NCBI RefSeq assembly: GCF_013141695.1
Contig: NZ_WHNY01000094.1
Location: forward strand, 1 to 51,689
Source: Paenibacillus plantarum
GTDB taxonomy: Bacteria > Bacillota > Bacilli > Paenibacillales > NBRC-103111
Direction: 5' to 3'
DNA: 51,689 nt
Shown piece after piece: positions 42,819 to 51,614 of the stretch; position 1 is the stretch's first letter; each line of letters begins with the position of its first letter. Under the pieces are notes generated by a model, which saw only the letters and a program-made list of their open reading frames with translations, was not told the DNA's origin and searched no databases. Made by a program: the position numbers and the translations under genes.

Positions 42819-44063
42819 TTATGGATTTGCTGCTTTAACATTTTTCTCGCTGATTTCTACGATCGCCTTCACTTCTTGCGGAAGTCCTAACTTCACGAAA
42901 GTAGGCAAATTTAAAGTTACTTTCAATTCATGCTTACCAGGTGGCAAATTACTAACATCTAGTATCGCTTGAATATCCTGTACTTTCAATTGATCAATTA
43001 TGGCAGGAGCACCTTCTACCGTAATATTCAAGGTAGCCGAGGCTGGCTGCGTCACTTTGGTTTCGTAATTTTCATTTTGACCAATAATCGTAATCGGTAT
43101 GTTTTCTACAGCTTTCGTGATTGAAGGCACAACCTCGACATGAACCGTGACCTTCGCAGGATCTAATTGTGTTACTTTATTCCTGAGAGGAATGTCCAGT
43201 GAAAAATCTTTCGTTTCCTTCACATCCTGCAGACTAAGCTGCGGCCCTTGATAGAATTCTAGGCGGTCTACGACATCTTGTGCGCCGTATACGGTCACCT
43301 TATCAGGGGTTTGCGTGATCATCGCAATGGCAAATCCTGCAGGAGGTTCACCGCTTACTTTGATCTGCAACGGAATCGTTTGGAACGGGCTTGTGATAGG
43401 CACCTCGACATCGACTACCGAAGGATTAATGTTAAGGGTTACTTCTTTGCCTTCCTTGTCAAAAGCCTGCAATCTGACCTGCTTCGTCACCGCTGATTGT
43501 GCTTTATCCACAGATACCTCGCCGCGGACATTCTCAATCTGATCGAGTTTACTCGTCTGTGCCGTAATGTACACCTTGCCTGGCTTCACAATAGGTTGTC
43601 CCGCTTTGAGGCCTGCTGCAGGCGTTCCTTTGACATTAATGACGACAGGTACTTCTTTCATCTGCAACTCTTCAATCACGACGTGGACCGTTCTTGGAAC
43701 GATCTCCACATCCACATCCGACGGAATTCCGACCGGTGCTAGGGTAACCTGATGGTCGCCTTTACCGACCTGCGTCAAATCCAGCTGAATCTGGTAGGTA
43801 TTGCTAGCCGTCACTTTCTTAACGGACGATTCCTTCCCTTTCAGAATCACCTGTACATTAGCAGGATTCATCGAAGAGATGAAGTAATGCGTTTCATCAT
43901 ATTTGGTTGTGATGGAGACATTATTAATCGTTTCTACTCGCTCACGCAGCGCTGTGTTCCCGGATATATTCGTTTCTTCCATATGGACGACTACCCAAAG
44001 CAGTATTCCGACAACAAGCGCAACAATCCGTACTACGTTTGTATTACGTAACCATTTATCCAT
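42819..44063 (-). CDS. cdaR: CdaA regulatory protein with YbbR repeats
   Basis: 414 residues. One N-terminal membrane helix (VVRIVALVVGILLWVVV, about 10-26) is followed by four extracellular YbbR domains of about 80-90 residues, each with a V.V...G pattern. It modulates the diadenylate cyclase CdaA from outside the membrane. The start codon overlaps the cdaA stop by 8 nt (ATGGATAA), a clear sign of coupling. Confidence 0.93.
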   Translation of the reverse strand: MDKWLRNTNVVRIVALVVGILLWVVVHMEETNISGNTALRERVETINNVSITTKYDETHYFISSMNPANVQVILKGKESSVKKVTASNTYQIQLDLTQVGKGDHQVTLAPVGIPSDVDVEIVPRTVHVVIEELQMKEVPVVINVKGTPAAGLKAGQPIVKPGKVYITAQTSKLDQIENVRGEVSVDKAQSAVTKQVRLQAFDKEGKEVTLNINPSVVDVEVPITSPFQTIPLQIKVSGEPPAGFAIAMITQTPDKVTVYGAQDVVDRLEFYQGPQLSLQDVKETKDFSLDIPLRNKVTQLDPAKVTVHVEVVPSITKAVENIPITIIGQNENYETKVTQPASATLNITVEGAPAIIDQLKVQDIQAILDVSNLPPGKHELKVTLNLPTFVKLGLPQEVKAIVEISEKNVKAANP

Positions 44064-44877
44064 TCGAACGCCCTCCCCACCATTTCATGAAAGGGTTCTT
44101 ATCATTTGTTTTCGCTTTAGGCTTCAACTCTTCAAAAAGCTTAGAAATCAACGATTCCTCTTTAATATCCCGTACGATATGTCCGTTCATCGTTAGCGAT
44201 ATTTGACCTGTCTCTTCCGAAACAATCACACACATCGCATCCGAGACTTCACTCATACCGATCGCTGCCCGATGCCGAGTCCCCAGTTCTTTCGAAATGA
44301 ACGGATTTTCAGACAGAGGCAAATAACAACCCGCGGCCATCAACTGCCCTTGCCGAATAATAACTGCGCCATCATGAAGAGGGGTATTTGGGATAAAAAT
44401 ATTAATTAACAGCTCTCCGCTGATTTTGCTCTCTATGGCAATACCGGATTCCACATAGTCGGTAAGTCCCGTATCCTTTTCAAAAACAATCAAAGCCCCA
44501 ATTTTACGTTTGGCCAAATAATTCGCAGCCCGAATCACTTCGCTGATTCTTTTATTCACATCTTGATCCTCTTCTGAAGAAGATCGACTCCCGAATATCT
44601 TACCTCGACCTAACTGCTCCAAGGCTCGTCTTAGCTCCGGTTGGAAAATAATAATAACTCCCAGTACCCCGAACGTAAAAGCTTGATTCACCATCCATTG
44701 CAGTGTACTTAACTGAAACCAAATACTAATGACCCAGGTAATGACGACCACCAGGATACCCTTCATCAGTTGAATAGCCCTTGTCCCACGCACCACTAGG
44801 ATCAATTTATAAATCACATAGCTAACGATGAGTATATCGACAATATCCTTAGCCGAGATGCTCGTGAGCAAATCCAT
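44056..44877 (-). CDS. cdaA: diadenylate cyclase (c-di-AMP synthase)
   Basis: 273 residues, the same length as B. subtilis CdaA. Three N-terminal membrane helices (about 10-80) precede a DisA_N catalytic domain with DGA at 169-171 and RHR at 201-203, the two motifs needed to join two ATP molecules. c-di-AMP controls potassium uptake, turgor and wall synthesis. The frame opens at 44904, but GGGGGAG fits the ATG at 44877 (MDLLTSISAKD). A terminator separates it from rsiW, so it has its own promoter. Confidence 0.96.
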   Translation of the reverse strand: MDLLTSISAKDIVDILIVSYVIYKLILVVRGTRAIQLMKGILVVVITWVISIWFQLSTLQWMVNQAFTFGVLGVIIIFQPELRRALEQLGRGKIFGSRSSSEEDQDVNKRISEVIRAANYLAKRKIGALIVFEKDTGLTDYVESGIAIESKISGELLINIFIPNTPLHDGAVIIRQGQLMAAGCYLPLSENPFISKELGTRHRAAIGMSEVSDAMCVIVSEETGQISLTMNGHIVRDIKEESLISKLFEELKPKAKTNDKNPFMKWWGGRSNG

Positions 44878-44922
44878 TGTATTCTCCCCCAGGCGACTAA
44901 ACAAAGTTCTCTCTATATAGGA

Positions 44923-44931
44923 ATCATAACA
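44923..44931 (-). promoter_or_regulatory. extended -10 promoter for cdaA
   Basis: On the minus strand TGTTATGAT, an extended -10 (TGnTATGAT), lies about 46 nt before the cdaA start and downstream of the rsiW terminator. The -35 hexamer (TAGAAG at 17 nt) is poor, as is usual for extended -10 promoters. Confidence 0.55.
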
Positions 44932-44997
44932 TAAAGCTAAGTATACTTCTATTTATCTAGACTCATCGCGCGAGAATTGGTTCATTTTTCCTATGTA

Positions 44998-45037
44998 TAA
45001 AAAGAAGAAAGCCCCCTATAGTCTCAGCTATAAGGGG
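44998..45037 (-). terminator. terminator after rsiW
   Basis: On the minus strand CCCCTTATAG pairs with CTATAGGGG (one bulged T) and is followed by a T-rich run (TTTCTTCTTTTT). It uncouples sigW-rsiW from cdaA. Confidence 0.85.
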
Positions 45038-45045
45038 ACATTCCG

Positions 45046-45651
45046 TTATGGCGTGATTTTTCCTACGAATTCACCTAATTTGTACCAGACCCAGCTCAAT
45101 GCTTCATCGACTTGTTTGATTTCTCCAGAAATGTGCGCCGTTGAGGCTAGGTTGACTGAACCATCGATCACGACGACATTCCCCGTTACATCGCCTTCAA
45201 CCTTCAGTTCCCCGCGTTTGACCACAAGATCACCATTTACAGTATGTCCTTGCGGCACAATTACTGTATCCCCTTGAATAACGACATCCTGAAGGTTACT
45301 TCCCTGCACCATAAGATTCTGATCGTCATCCCACATCGATATGAAGCTTCCGAACATGACCGTTCCGAAAACCACAGCAACCGATACAGCTGGGTGTCTG
45401 CGAATCCAATCCGTCCAGGTATTCTTCTTTTTCATCGGTGGTAAGCCGCTCATAATCTGTGCAGTTAACGTATCAGGTACTTTAATGGAGGGCAGCATTC
45501 TAACCAAAGCATCCGTTTTCTCCAGCTGTTTGAAAGTATTATGACACGCCTGACAGGCTATCAAATGTTCTTTCAAAGGTAGAGCATCCGTCTTTGGTAA
45601 ATCACCGTCGAGATATTCATGTATGAGCGGGAGGGCTTCTTTACAATTCAC
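45046..45651 (-). CDS. rsiW: anti-sigma-W factor with zinc-finger domain
   Basis: 201 residues. The N-terminal anti-sigma zinc finger has Cys3, His29, Cys33 and Cys36 (HLIACQAC). One membrane helix lies at about 86-106. The outer domain at 118-180 is made of short turns (GDLVVKRGELKVEGDVTGNV, VVIDGSVNL), like the bactofilin or polymer-forming beta-helix, which I do not recall for B. subtilis RsiW. It holds SigW at the membrane until proteases cut it under envelope stress. GTG start at 45651 after AAGGGGTGG. It lies next to sigW. Confidence 0.88.
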   Translation of the reverse strand: MNCKEALPLIHEYLDGDLPKTDALPLKEHLIACQACHNTFKQLEKTDALVRMLPSIKVPDTLTAQIMSGLPPMKKKNTWTDWIRRHPAVSVAVVFGTVMFGSFISMWDDDQNLMVQGSNLQDVVIQGDTVIVPQGHTVNGDLVVKRGELKVEGDVTGNVVVIDGSVNLASTAHISGEIKQVDEALSWVWYKLGEFVGKITP

Positions 45652-45720
45652 GTTACAGCCACCCCTTTCTTAGACTTTTGCATATTGTGATATACCATAC
45701 GTTTCGATTTCAAATATGTT

Positions 45721-46317
45721 TCAGATTCGAACAGGATTTGTACTAACAACTTGTTCCTCCTGCTCCAGTCGTTTTCGTAAGTACTCCCGCCCTCTGTGGA
45801 CACGCGTTTTGATCGTGGTGACGGGCATGTCGAGCACATCACTAATTTCCTGAAGTGACATATCGTGCAGATACCTGAGAATGACAACGGATTTATATTT
45901 CTCTGGCAGCGCCTCGATCGCTCGGTGAATCTGTGCCTGCGTTTCAGAGACAATCAGTTGTTTCTCTGGTGTATCCTCATCGCTAGGCAGCATCGCATAA
46001 TAATCATTGCCTTCGCCATCTGTCATTTCGGCATCCAGCGAATACGTTTGCTTTCTTCGTCGCAGTTTATCAATACATAAGTTTGTCCCGATTCGAAAAA
46101 TCCACGTCGAAAACTTCTGATTCTCATCATATCGATGTAAATTCGTATACACGCGCAAGAACGTTTCCTGCACGGCATCTTCGGCTTCTTGCTTGTTATT
46201 CAGCATGCGGTAAGCCAAATGAAAGATCTTGTCTTTATAGAGCTCCACGAGCTCTGCAAAAGCATTGCGATCCCCATTACTGGCCAGCTTAGCCAGTCGT
46301 GCTTCAACAAAGTTCAA
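45721..46317 (-). CDS. sigW: ECF RNA polymerase sigma factor SigW
   Basis: 198 residues. Region 2 (FHLAYRMLNNKQEAEDAVQE, TWIFRIGTNLCIDKLRRR) and region 4 (LPEKYKSVVILRYLHDMSLQ, ISDVLDMPVTTIKTRVHRGR) are complete. It directs transcription of envelope-stress and antibiotic-resistance genes. TTG start at 46317 with GGAGG 8 nt upstream. Placement before rsiW and the cdaA-glm block matches B. subtilis. An ECF-type promoter lies upstream, pointing to self-activation. Confidence 0.94.
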   Translation of the reverse strand: MNFVEARLAKLASNGDRNAFAELVELYKDKIFHLAYRMLNNKQEAEDAVQETFLRVYTNLHRYDENQKFSTWIFRIGTNLCIDKLRRRKQTYSLDAEMTDGEGNDYYAMLPSDEDTPEKQLIVSETQAQIHRAIEALPEKYKSVVILRYLHDMSLQEISDVLDMPVTTIKTRVHRGREYLRKRLEQEEQVVSTNPVRI

Positions 46318-46385
46318 TTGGTTTTCCTCCGGCTTCTCGACAATTCAACATCCATTTATTGATAATAAAATTCCCTCTTCTACTA

Positions 46386-46414
46386 TATACGTCAGAAATC
46401 ACGATTTGTATTCA
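46386..46414 (-). promoter_or_regulatory. ECF (SigW-type) promoter for sigW
   Basis: On the minus strand TGAATAC (46414-46408), a 16-nt gap and CGTATA (46391-46386) resemble the SigW consensus TGAAAC-N16-CGTA. The -35 element lies inside the last codons of the upstream EamA gene. Confidence 0.65.
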
Positions 46415-47268
46415 GAAATTATAATTCCACCTAGAATCAGGACCATGCCTCCCCATTGTAACCCCGTAATCGGTTCCCCAATGAGTAAAGAAGCCGCAAG
46501 AATAGCCACTGGAAGCTCTACAGATCCAAGCATTGCTGCAAGTGCACTTCCGATCTTGGGAATTCCGATATTAAATGAAACGGTCGGTACAACCTGGCCT
46601 AGGAACCCGAGCAGCAATCCCCACAGCAACAGCATACCACCATTTTCATGAACAAAAACAGTCGGGGGATACAAAACGTACATAATCGGCAGCGCAGCCG
46701 TCAGCATGATCGCAGAATTCATGAGCGGAGGCAATGAACTCTCGACTTGTCCCGTGAAAAACAGAAAAACACTATACGCTAACGCAGAGATAAGTCCATA
46801 TAGTATACCCAGAATACTGAGCTCTCCCCAGTTGGTATCAAACACATTCACCGCAAGAATCGTCCCTGCCAGAATCAGCGCAATCGCAATCCCTTCCATG
46901 CGTTTAGGCAATCTCCGTTTCACGATACAATCCATAGCAATCGTCATCCACGTAAATTGAAAGAGAAGAATAATACATAAGGAAGCATCTAACTCTTGCA
47001 GCGCAATATTATATACGACCGTCGTTAACGACAGTCCAAAAATCCCAATCAACCCCAACTTGATCCAAGGACCTCTAAACGGATTTACCCACGACTTCTT
47101 GTGAAAAAGAATCAATACCCATACGAATACGGTTCCCATCGTCATCTGAGCAGGTGTAATTTGCCCATCTGTGAAACCTTGATCATAGGCCATTTTAATA
47201 TATGATGAAAGCAAGCCGTAGCTTGAAGCCCCAATAAGGACAAGGACTATTGCCAACCATCGCCCCAT
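46399..47268 (-). CDS. EamA/DMT-family transporter
   Basis: 289 residues with ten hydrophobic helices in two EamA halves. The second half carries GFLGQVVPTVSFNIGIPKIG and ASLLIGEPITGLQWGG, typical of RhaT/YdcZ-like metabolite exporters. The substrate is unknown. The frame opens at a TTG at 47295; the ATG at 47268 (MGRWLAIVLV) starts the first helix directly and is preferred, though its ribosome site is weak. It lies between ppc and sigW on the same strand. Confidence 0.85.
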   Translation of the reverse strand: MGRWLAIVLVLIGASSYGLLSSYIKMAYDQGFTDGQITPAQMTMGTVFVWVLILFHKKSWVNPFRGPWIKLGLIGIFGLSLTTVVYNIALQELDASLCIILLFQFTWMTIAMDCIVKRRLPKRMEGIAIALILAGTILAVNVFDTNWGELSILGILYGLISALAYSVFLFFTGQVESSLPPLMNSAIMLTAALPIMYVLYPPTVFVHENGGMLLLWGLLLGFLGQVVPTVSFNIGIPKIGSALAAMLGSVELPVAILAASLLIGEPITGLQWGGMVLILGGIIISEYKS

Positions 47269-47311
47269 GCTGCCGCGCCCCCCTGACTTGGGCAATTCCC
47301 GTAATTACAGG

Positions 47312-47351
47312 AAAAGCCGAGCTGCCTGCATTGCTGCAAGCCCCCGACTTT
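47312..47351 (-). terminator. probable terminator after ppc
   Basis: On the minus strand AAAGTCGGG...GCTTGC pairs with GCAGGC...CTCGGCTTT through wobble pairs and a small internal loop, followed by TTTTCC. It is placed 35 nt past the ppc stop. Confidence 0.6.
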
Positions 47352-47386
47352 ATCATCCTGTAGTTTATATTATGTTGTCGTAAGGA

Positions 47387-50173
47387 TCAGCCCGTATTCC
47401 GAAGTCCCGCGGCAATCCCGTTGATTGTAAGTAGTACTTCACGAAGCAGAATCGCATCGTCTTCATTGTTTTCTCTCAGTGCGCGTAGCTCAGTAAGCAA
47501 CTCAACCTGCATGTAACTAAGTGGATCCACGTACGGGTTACGTAATTTGATGGATTCTTGAATAACTGGAACATTATCGAGAATCTCTTGCTGACCTGTA
47601 ATTTGCAAAATAATTGAAGACGTCAACTCATACTCGTCTTTGATCAGATTGAAAATACGCTCTGCAATCGCGGACTCCTTCACCAAGCTGCCATATTCCT
47701 TCGCGATGAGAAGATCTGCTTTCGCTAACGCCATTTGCAGATTATCAATCATTGTGCGGAAGAATGACCAATCCTCATACATCTCTTTGAGGACTGCTAG
47801 GTTGCTTTCGTTGCCTTGAGCAAAGCTTTGCAAGCCTGTGCCCGCTGCATACCATGCTGGTAGCAGGTATCTCGTTTGCGTCCATGAGAATACCCACGGA
47901 ATTGCACGCAAATCTTCGAACTTATCGCTATTTTTACGCTTAGATGGACGGGAACCGATATTCAGCTCGCCAATCTCCGGAAGCGGTGTGGATTCTTTGA
48001 AGAACGTTAAGAAGTCTTCGTCTCTGAAAATAAGATCTTGATACTTCGTCTGTGCTTGCTCCGAAATACCACGCATAATATTTTCCCACTTATCTTCTAG
48101 CGGGTGTCTTTGTGGGGAACGGGACAGCTTCGATGCTGTGATCAAAGCAAATGTTGCCTGCTCCAAACTACGGTAAGCAATCCCTTGCAGGGAATAACGG
48201 GAAGAAAGAACTTCACCTTGCTCCGTAATCTTAATGCCGCCACCAAGGGTTTCAACCGGTTGAGCTAGAATGCTTCGGTTAAGTGGCATACCGCCACGAC
48301 CCAATGCCCCACCACGTCCATGGAAGAACTTCAACTTCACGCCAAATTTCTTCGCCGCTTCTGTGATATCTTGAAGCGCCATGCGCAACTCCCAGTTCGC
48401 TGTAATCACACCGCCGTCTTTATTACTGTCGGAATAACCCAGCATAATTTCGTGTATCTGTGTTTCAGGATCAATGCTATCTCGGTATGCAGGGATCGCT
48501 AACAATGTGCTCATGATACCAGGCGCAGCATGAAGGTCGTCAATCGTTTCAAAAAGCGGAACAGACTGAACAGTGCTCGTAACGGTTCCGTCGCTCTCTC
48601 TGCGGTATAGGCCCGCCTCTTTGGCAAACACAACAACCTCAAGCATGTCACTTGCACCTTGCGTCATCGAAATCAAGTAACTATTAATACAGTTACGTCC
48701 GAATTCCTTCTGCGCTTTACCTACTGTGCGATACACATCTAGGCATTCTTTCGTGCCTTCCGTGTAATCCAAGTACGTAGACGTGATAGGACGTGGATCA
48801 TTCAAAACATTCGTGAGCAGTGAAATTTTCTCATCTTCCGAAAGCTTGCTGTAATCCGGCGTAATACCCATTTTCGCCAAAATTTCCGTCATCGCATTCT
48901 CATGCTCTTTACTATGCTGTCTGATATCTAGAGCAGCTAAGTGGAAACCAAATAACTCAACTTGACGTATTAACTTCTTAATATATTTATCAGCCACATA
49001 GTCTGCAAAATGCGCACGTAAACTAGTTTCCATAACTTGCAAATCTTGAATAAACTCTTCAGGGCTATTGTACTTCTGTGCAGCAGGTACATTCGCATTG
49101 CCCGTATTATGAATCTTCTCGATCATATAAGTTGTCTTGATGCGGTATGGTTCCTTCTCATTGCGCCAAACATCCTGAACGTTCCCCATCGCTTCGCGAT
49201 CACATTGGATCGAATCGATTAGAGCTTCGCTCACATTCACAATGTTCTTACTGAAACTCATGTGTGCTAAAGATTCTCTCAGGATTTCCTCATACTTCTG
49301 CAAAGCCAATTGGCGGTGCAGACCAAGCGTCTCCCATGTCACATTCGCTCTAACAGATGGATTTCCGTCACGGTCTCCACCGATCCATGATCCAAATTTC
49401 AAGAAGGACGGTACATGCCATTTGTCTTCTGGGTAGTATTTATTTAGACAACGCTCAAGCTCATGGTAAACTTCTGGCAATACATCGAATAACGTCTCGT
49501 CAAAATAATACAAGCCGTTACGCACTTCGTCGATTACCGTCGGTTTACGATCACGCAGCTCATCGGTTTGCCACAAGTTAAGCACTTCACCCAACAACTT
49601 CTCACGCAATTGTTCACGCTCACGGTACGTTAAGTTAGGGTTGTCCAGCTTCATCATATCGTCAGAGATGCGTAGATTAATATCAAGCACTGCACGACGC
49701 ATAGCTTCCGTTGGATGAGCCGTCATTACGAGCTCTAGAGAGATCGCTTTAAGTATTTCTTGTACCTCGGAATAAGGAACATTCGTATTCTTAAGCTCTT
49801 GTACAATGCTTTCAATCGAACCTGGTTGTACAGATTCCCCTGATGAGCGCTCGTAGTCACGTTTACGGCGAATACGATGGTTTTGTTCAGCAATATTAAC
49901 TAGTTGGAAGTATATAGCGAAAGCGCGTATCACTTGATGGCGAATTTCCGGATCTAGTGAAGATATCGTTTTCTTAAACTCATCATAGATCTCAATAACA
50001 TAGTGTGCTCTTAACGACTTGCTCATTTCGCGAATTCTTTCAACAACATCCAGCAGATCATTTCCGCCTTGATGTACAAGAACTTCGCCTAGTATGTGTC
50101 CAAGAAACCGAATATCTCTACGCAGCAGGTTATTCGTACTTTGTTTTTGTTGGACGATCTCACTCTCTACCAT
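47387..50173 (-). CDS. ppc: phosphoenolpyruvate carboxylase
   Basis: 928 residues, the usual length. The catalytic His153 is in VMTAHPTEAMRR. Other signatures are GGDRDGNPSV, GYSDSNKDGGV, FFHGRGGALGRGG and WVFSWTQTR, and the C terminus ends in RNTG. It carboxylates PEP to oxaloacetate to refill the TCA cycle. The frame opens at 50188, but GGTGGAG fits the ATG at 50173 (MVESEIVQQK). It stands alone between a terminator and the tRNA cluster. Confidence 0.97.
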   Translation of the reverse strand: MVESEIVQQKQSTNNLLRRDIRFLGHILGEVLVHQGGNDLLDVVERIREMSKSLRAHYVIEIYDEFKKTISSLDPEIRHQVIRAFAIYFQLVNIAEQNHRIRRKRDYERSSGESVQPGSIESIVQELKNTNVPYSEVQEILKAISLELVMTAHPTEAMRRAVLDINLRISDDMMKLDNPNLTYREREQLREKLLGEVLNLWQTDELRDRKPTVIDEVRNGLYYFDETLFDVLPEVYHELERCLNKYYPEDKWHVPSFLKFGSWIGGDRDGNPSVRANVTWETLGLHRQLALQKYEEILRESLAHMSFSKNIVNVSEALIDSIQCDREAMGNVQDVWRNEKEPYRIKTTYMIEKIHNTGNANVPAAQKYNSPEEFIQDLQVMETSLRAHFADYVADKYIKKLIRQVELFGFHLAALDIRQHSKEHENAMTEILAKMGITPDYSKLSEDEKISLLTNVLNDPRPITSTYLDYTEGTKECLDVYRTVGKAQKEFGRNCINSYLISMTQGASDMLEVVVFAKEAGLYRRESDGTVTSTVQSVPLFETIDDLHAAPGIMSTLLAIPAYRDSIDPETQIHEIMLGYSDSNKDGGVITANWELRMALQDITEAAKKFGVKLKFFHGRGGALGRGGMPLNRSILAQPVETLGGGIKITEQGEVLSSRYSLQGIAYRSLEQATFALITASKLSRSPQRHPLEDKWENIMRGISEQAQTKYQDLIFRDEDFLTFFKESTPLPEIGELNIGSRPSKRKNSDKFEDLRAIPWVFSWTQTRYLLPAWYAAGTGLQSFAQGNESNLAVLKEMYEDWSFFRTMIDNLQMALAKADLLIAKEYGSLVKESAIAERIFNLIKDEYELTSSIILQITGQQEILDNVPVIQESIKLRNPYVDPLSYMQVELLTELRALRENNEDDAILLREVLLTINGIAAGLRNTG

Positions 50174-50400
50174 TACTCTCCACCCCATCTATTCACTATG
50201 ATGCATTAATGCTTCTCTCTGCAAAAGCTAGTCGCTATAAAAACTCATTTCAGAATATTTTACCACAATCTGATCGCTACACATAGTATTAAAATAAAAA
50301 AACCGTACGTTTTTAGGTGGTAATTAATGTATTGATAAGATTCTGCGCTGCTTTGATTTGTATTATTTCCTAATTAGAAGGAGTTAGACGGTATATTGGA

Positions 50401-50456
50401 ATAAAAGAAAAAGCCACCCGAAGGTGGCTCTTTCTTAGTAAGCTGGCGGCGGGAAT
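50401..50456. repeat. copy of the tRNA-Gly 3' end plus terminator
   Basis: These 56 nt equal 50582-50637 except for T at 50444 in place of G at 50625. The copy holds the terminator hairpin and the last bases of tRNA-Gly(TCC), then diverges in the T-loop. Together with the real copy it is a 181-bp-spaced direct repeat. The 125 bp between the copies (50457-50581) contain three small hairpins (GCTTCC/GGAAGC, GGACG/CGTCC, GAACC/GGTTC) and no gene. The stretch 50189-50400 holds the ppc leader and no recognised gene. Confidence 0.92.
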
Positions 50457-50581
50457 ACTCCAAATTCGGATTTAAATTGCTTCCTAAGGAAGCCTATGGC
50501 GGTATATTTGGACGCTCGTCCTATTTGGGTTGTTTCATAGATGTTTGTACGGACGGTCGAACCCTTGGTTCAATTCCCTAG

Positions 50582-50610
50582 ATAAAAGAAAAAGCCACCC
50601 GAAGGTGGCT
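50582..50610 (-). terminator. tRNA operon terminator
   Basis: On the minus strand AGCCACC-TTCG-GGTGGCT followed by TTTTCTTTT, immediately after tRNA-Gly(TCC). A UUCG tetraloop caps a 7-bp stem. Confidence 0.95.
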
Positions 50611-50621
50611 CTTTCTTAGTA

Positions 50622-50692
50622 AGCGGGCGGCGGGAATCGAACCCGCGCGATCAGCTTGGAAGGCTGAAGTTCTACCATTAAACTACGCCCGC
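50622..50692 (-). tRNA. tRNA-Gly(TCC)
   Basis: Cloverleaf on the minus strand with acceptor GCGGGCG/CGCCCGC, anticodon loop TTCC and T-arm GGGTTCGATTCCC. Discriminator T, no encoded CCA. Last tRNA of the operon; its 3' end is duplicated at 50401-50456. Confidence 0.97.
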
Positions 50693-50709
50693 GTAGTTTA
50701 GAAAAATGA

Positions 50710-50783
50710 TCGGGACGACACGATTTGAACATGCGACCCCCTGCTCCCAAAGCAGGTGCTCTACCAAGCTGAGCTACGTCCCG
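50710..50783 (-). tRNA. tRNA-Pro(TGG)
   Basis: Acceptor CGGGACG/CGTCCCG, anticodon loop TTTGGGA, discriminator A, no encoded CCA. The T-stem has two wobble pairs. Confidence 0.96.
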
Positions 50784-50809
50784 ATACGTTTATAACTTAT
50801 AATGAAGAA

Positions 50810-50886
50810 TGGCGCGCCCTGAGAGATTCGAACTCCCGACCTTTTGATTCGTAGTCAAATACTCTATCCAGCTGAGCTAAGGGCGC
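50810..50886 (-). tRNA. tRNA-Arg(ACG)
   Basis: Acceptor GCGCCCT/AGGGCGC, anticodon loop CTACGAA, discriminator G, CCA encoded. Confidence 0.97.
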
Positions 50887-50895
50887 ATAAAACTT

Positions 50896-50970
50896 TGGAG
50901 CGGAAGACGGGGATCGAACCCGCGACCCTCGCCTTGGCAAGGCGATGCTCTACCGCTGAGCCACTTCCGC
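50896..50970 (-). tRNA. tRNA-Gly(GCC)
   Basis: Acceptor GCGGAAG/CTTCCGC, anticodon loop TTGCCAA, discriminator T, CCA encoded. Confidence 0.97.
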
Positions 50971-51008
50971 AGGGTACCTCAATTGTATGAATACAAGTGA
51001 GGATTTAA

Positions 51009-51088
51009 TGCGCGTAGAGGGACTTGAACCCCCACGGTCACCCGCTAGATCCTAAGTCTAGTGCGTCTGCCAATTCCGCCATACGCGC
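51009..51088 (-). tRNA. tRNA-Leu(TAG)
   Basis: Acceptor GCGCGTA/TACGCGC, anticodon loop CTTAGGA, with a longer variable arm than its neighbours. Discriminator A, no encoded CCA. Confidence 0.96.
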
Positions 51089-51108
51089 ATGTTGTAAATA
51101 AGGCAAAT

Positions 51109-51183
51109 GGTGAGTCATGTAGGATTCGAACCTACGACACCCTGATTAAAAGTCAGGTGCTCTACCAACTGAGCTAATGACTC
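51109..51183 (-). tRNA. tRNA-Lys(TTT)
   Basis: Acceptor GAGTCAT/ATGACTC, anticodon loop CTTTTAA, discriminator A, CCA encoded. Confidence 0.97.
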
Positions 51184-51199
51184 ATGTGTTATGAAAAAA

Positions 51200-51274
51200 T
51201 GGCTGGGGATCAAGGATTTGAACCTTGGCATGACGGAGTCAAAGTCCGTTGCCTTACCGCTTGGCTAATCCCCA
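51200..51274 (-). tRNA. tRNA-Gln(TTG)
   Basis: Acceptor TGGGGAT/ATCCCCA, anticodon loop CTTTGAC, discriminator G, CCA encoded. Confidence 0.97.
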
Positions 51275-51283
51275 ATAATAACA

Positions 51284-51356
<73 letters not shown>

Positions 51357-51368
51357 ATATAAAGTTAA

Positions 51369-51444
51369 TGGTGGAGGCTGACGGGATCGAACCGCCGACC
51401 CTCTGCTTGTAAGGCAGATGCTCTCCCAGCTGAGCTAAGCCTCC
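51369..51444 (-). tRNA. tRNA-Val(TAC)
   Basis: Acceptor GGAGGCT/AGCCTCC, anticodon loop CTTACAA, discriminator A, CCA encoded. The 80-bp spacer to tRNA-Glu contains an imperfect inverted pair (CCACGCAAAGT / ACTTTGTGG). Confidence 0.97.
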
Positions 51445-51524
51445 ATAAAATGTAATTCTTTTGGGGTCCACGCAAAGTAATCGGAATATTCTTCGACAGC
51501 AATACGTCACTTTGTGGGGAATAT

Positions 51525-51599
51525 TGGTGACCCGTAGGGGACTCGAACCCCTGTTACCTCCGTGAAAGGGAGGTGTCTTAACCACTTGACCAACGGGCC
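51525..51599 (-). tRNA. tRNA-Glu(TTC)
   Basis: Acceptor GGCCCGT/ACGGGTC, anticodon loop CTTTCAC, discriminator A, CCA encoded. Confidence 0.97.
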
Positions 51600-51614
51600 T
51601 TACTTGAAAATTAC

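Noticed and set aside
50550..50580. tRNA remnant suggested by GGTTCAATTCC
   Set aside because: Only a T-arm-like string is present; no acceptor or anticodon arms can be folded around it.
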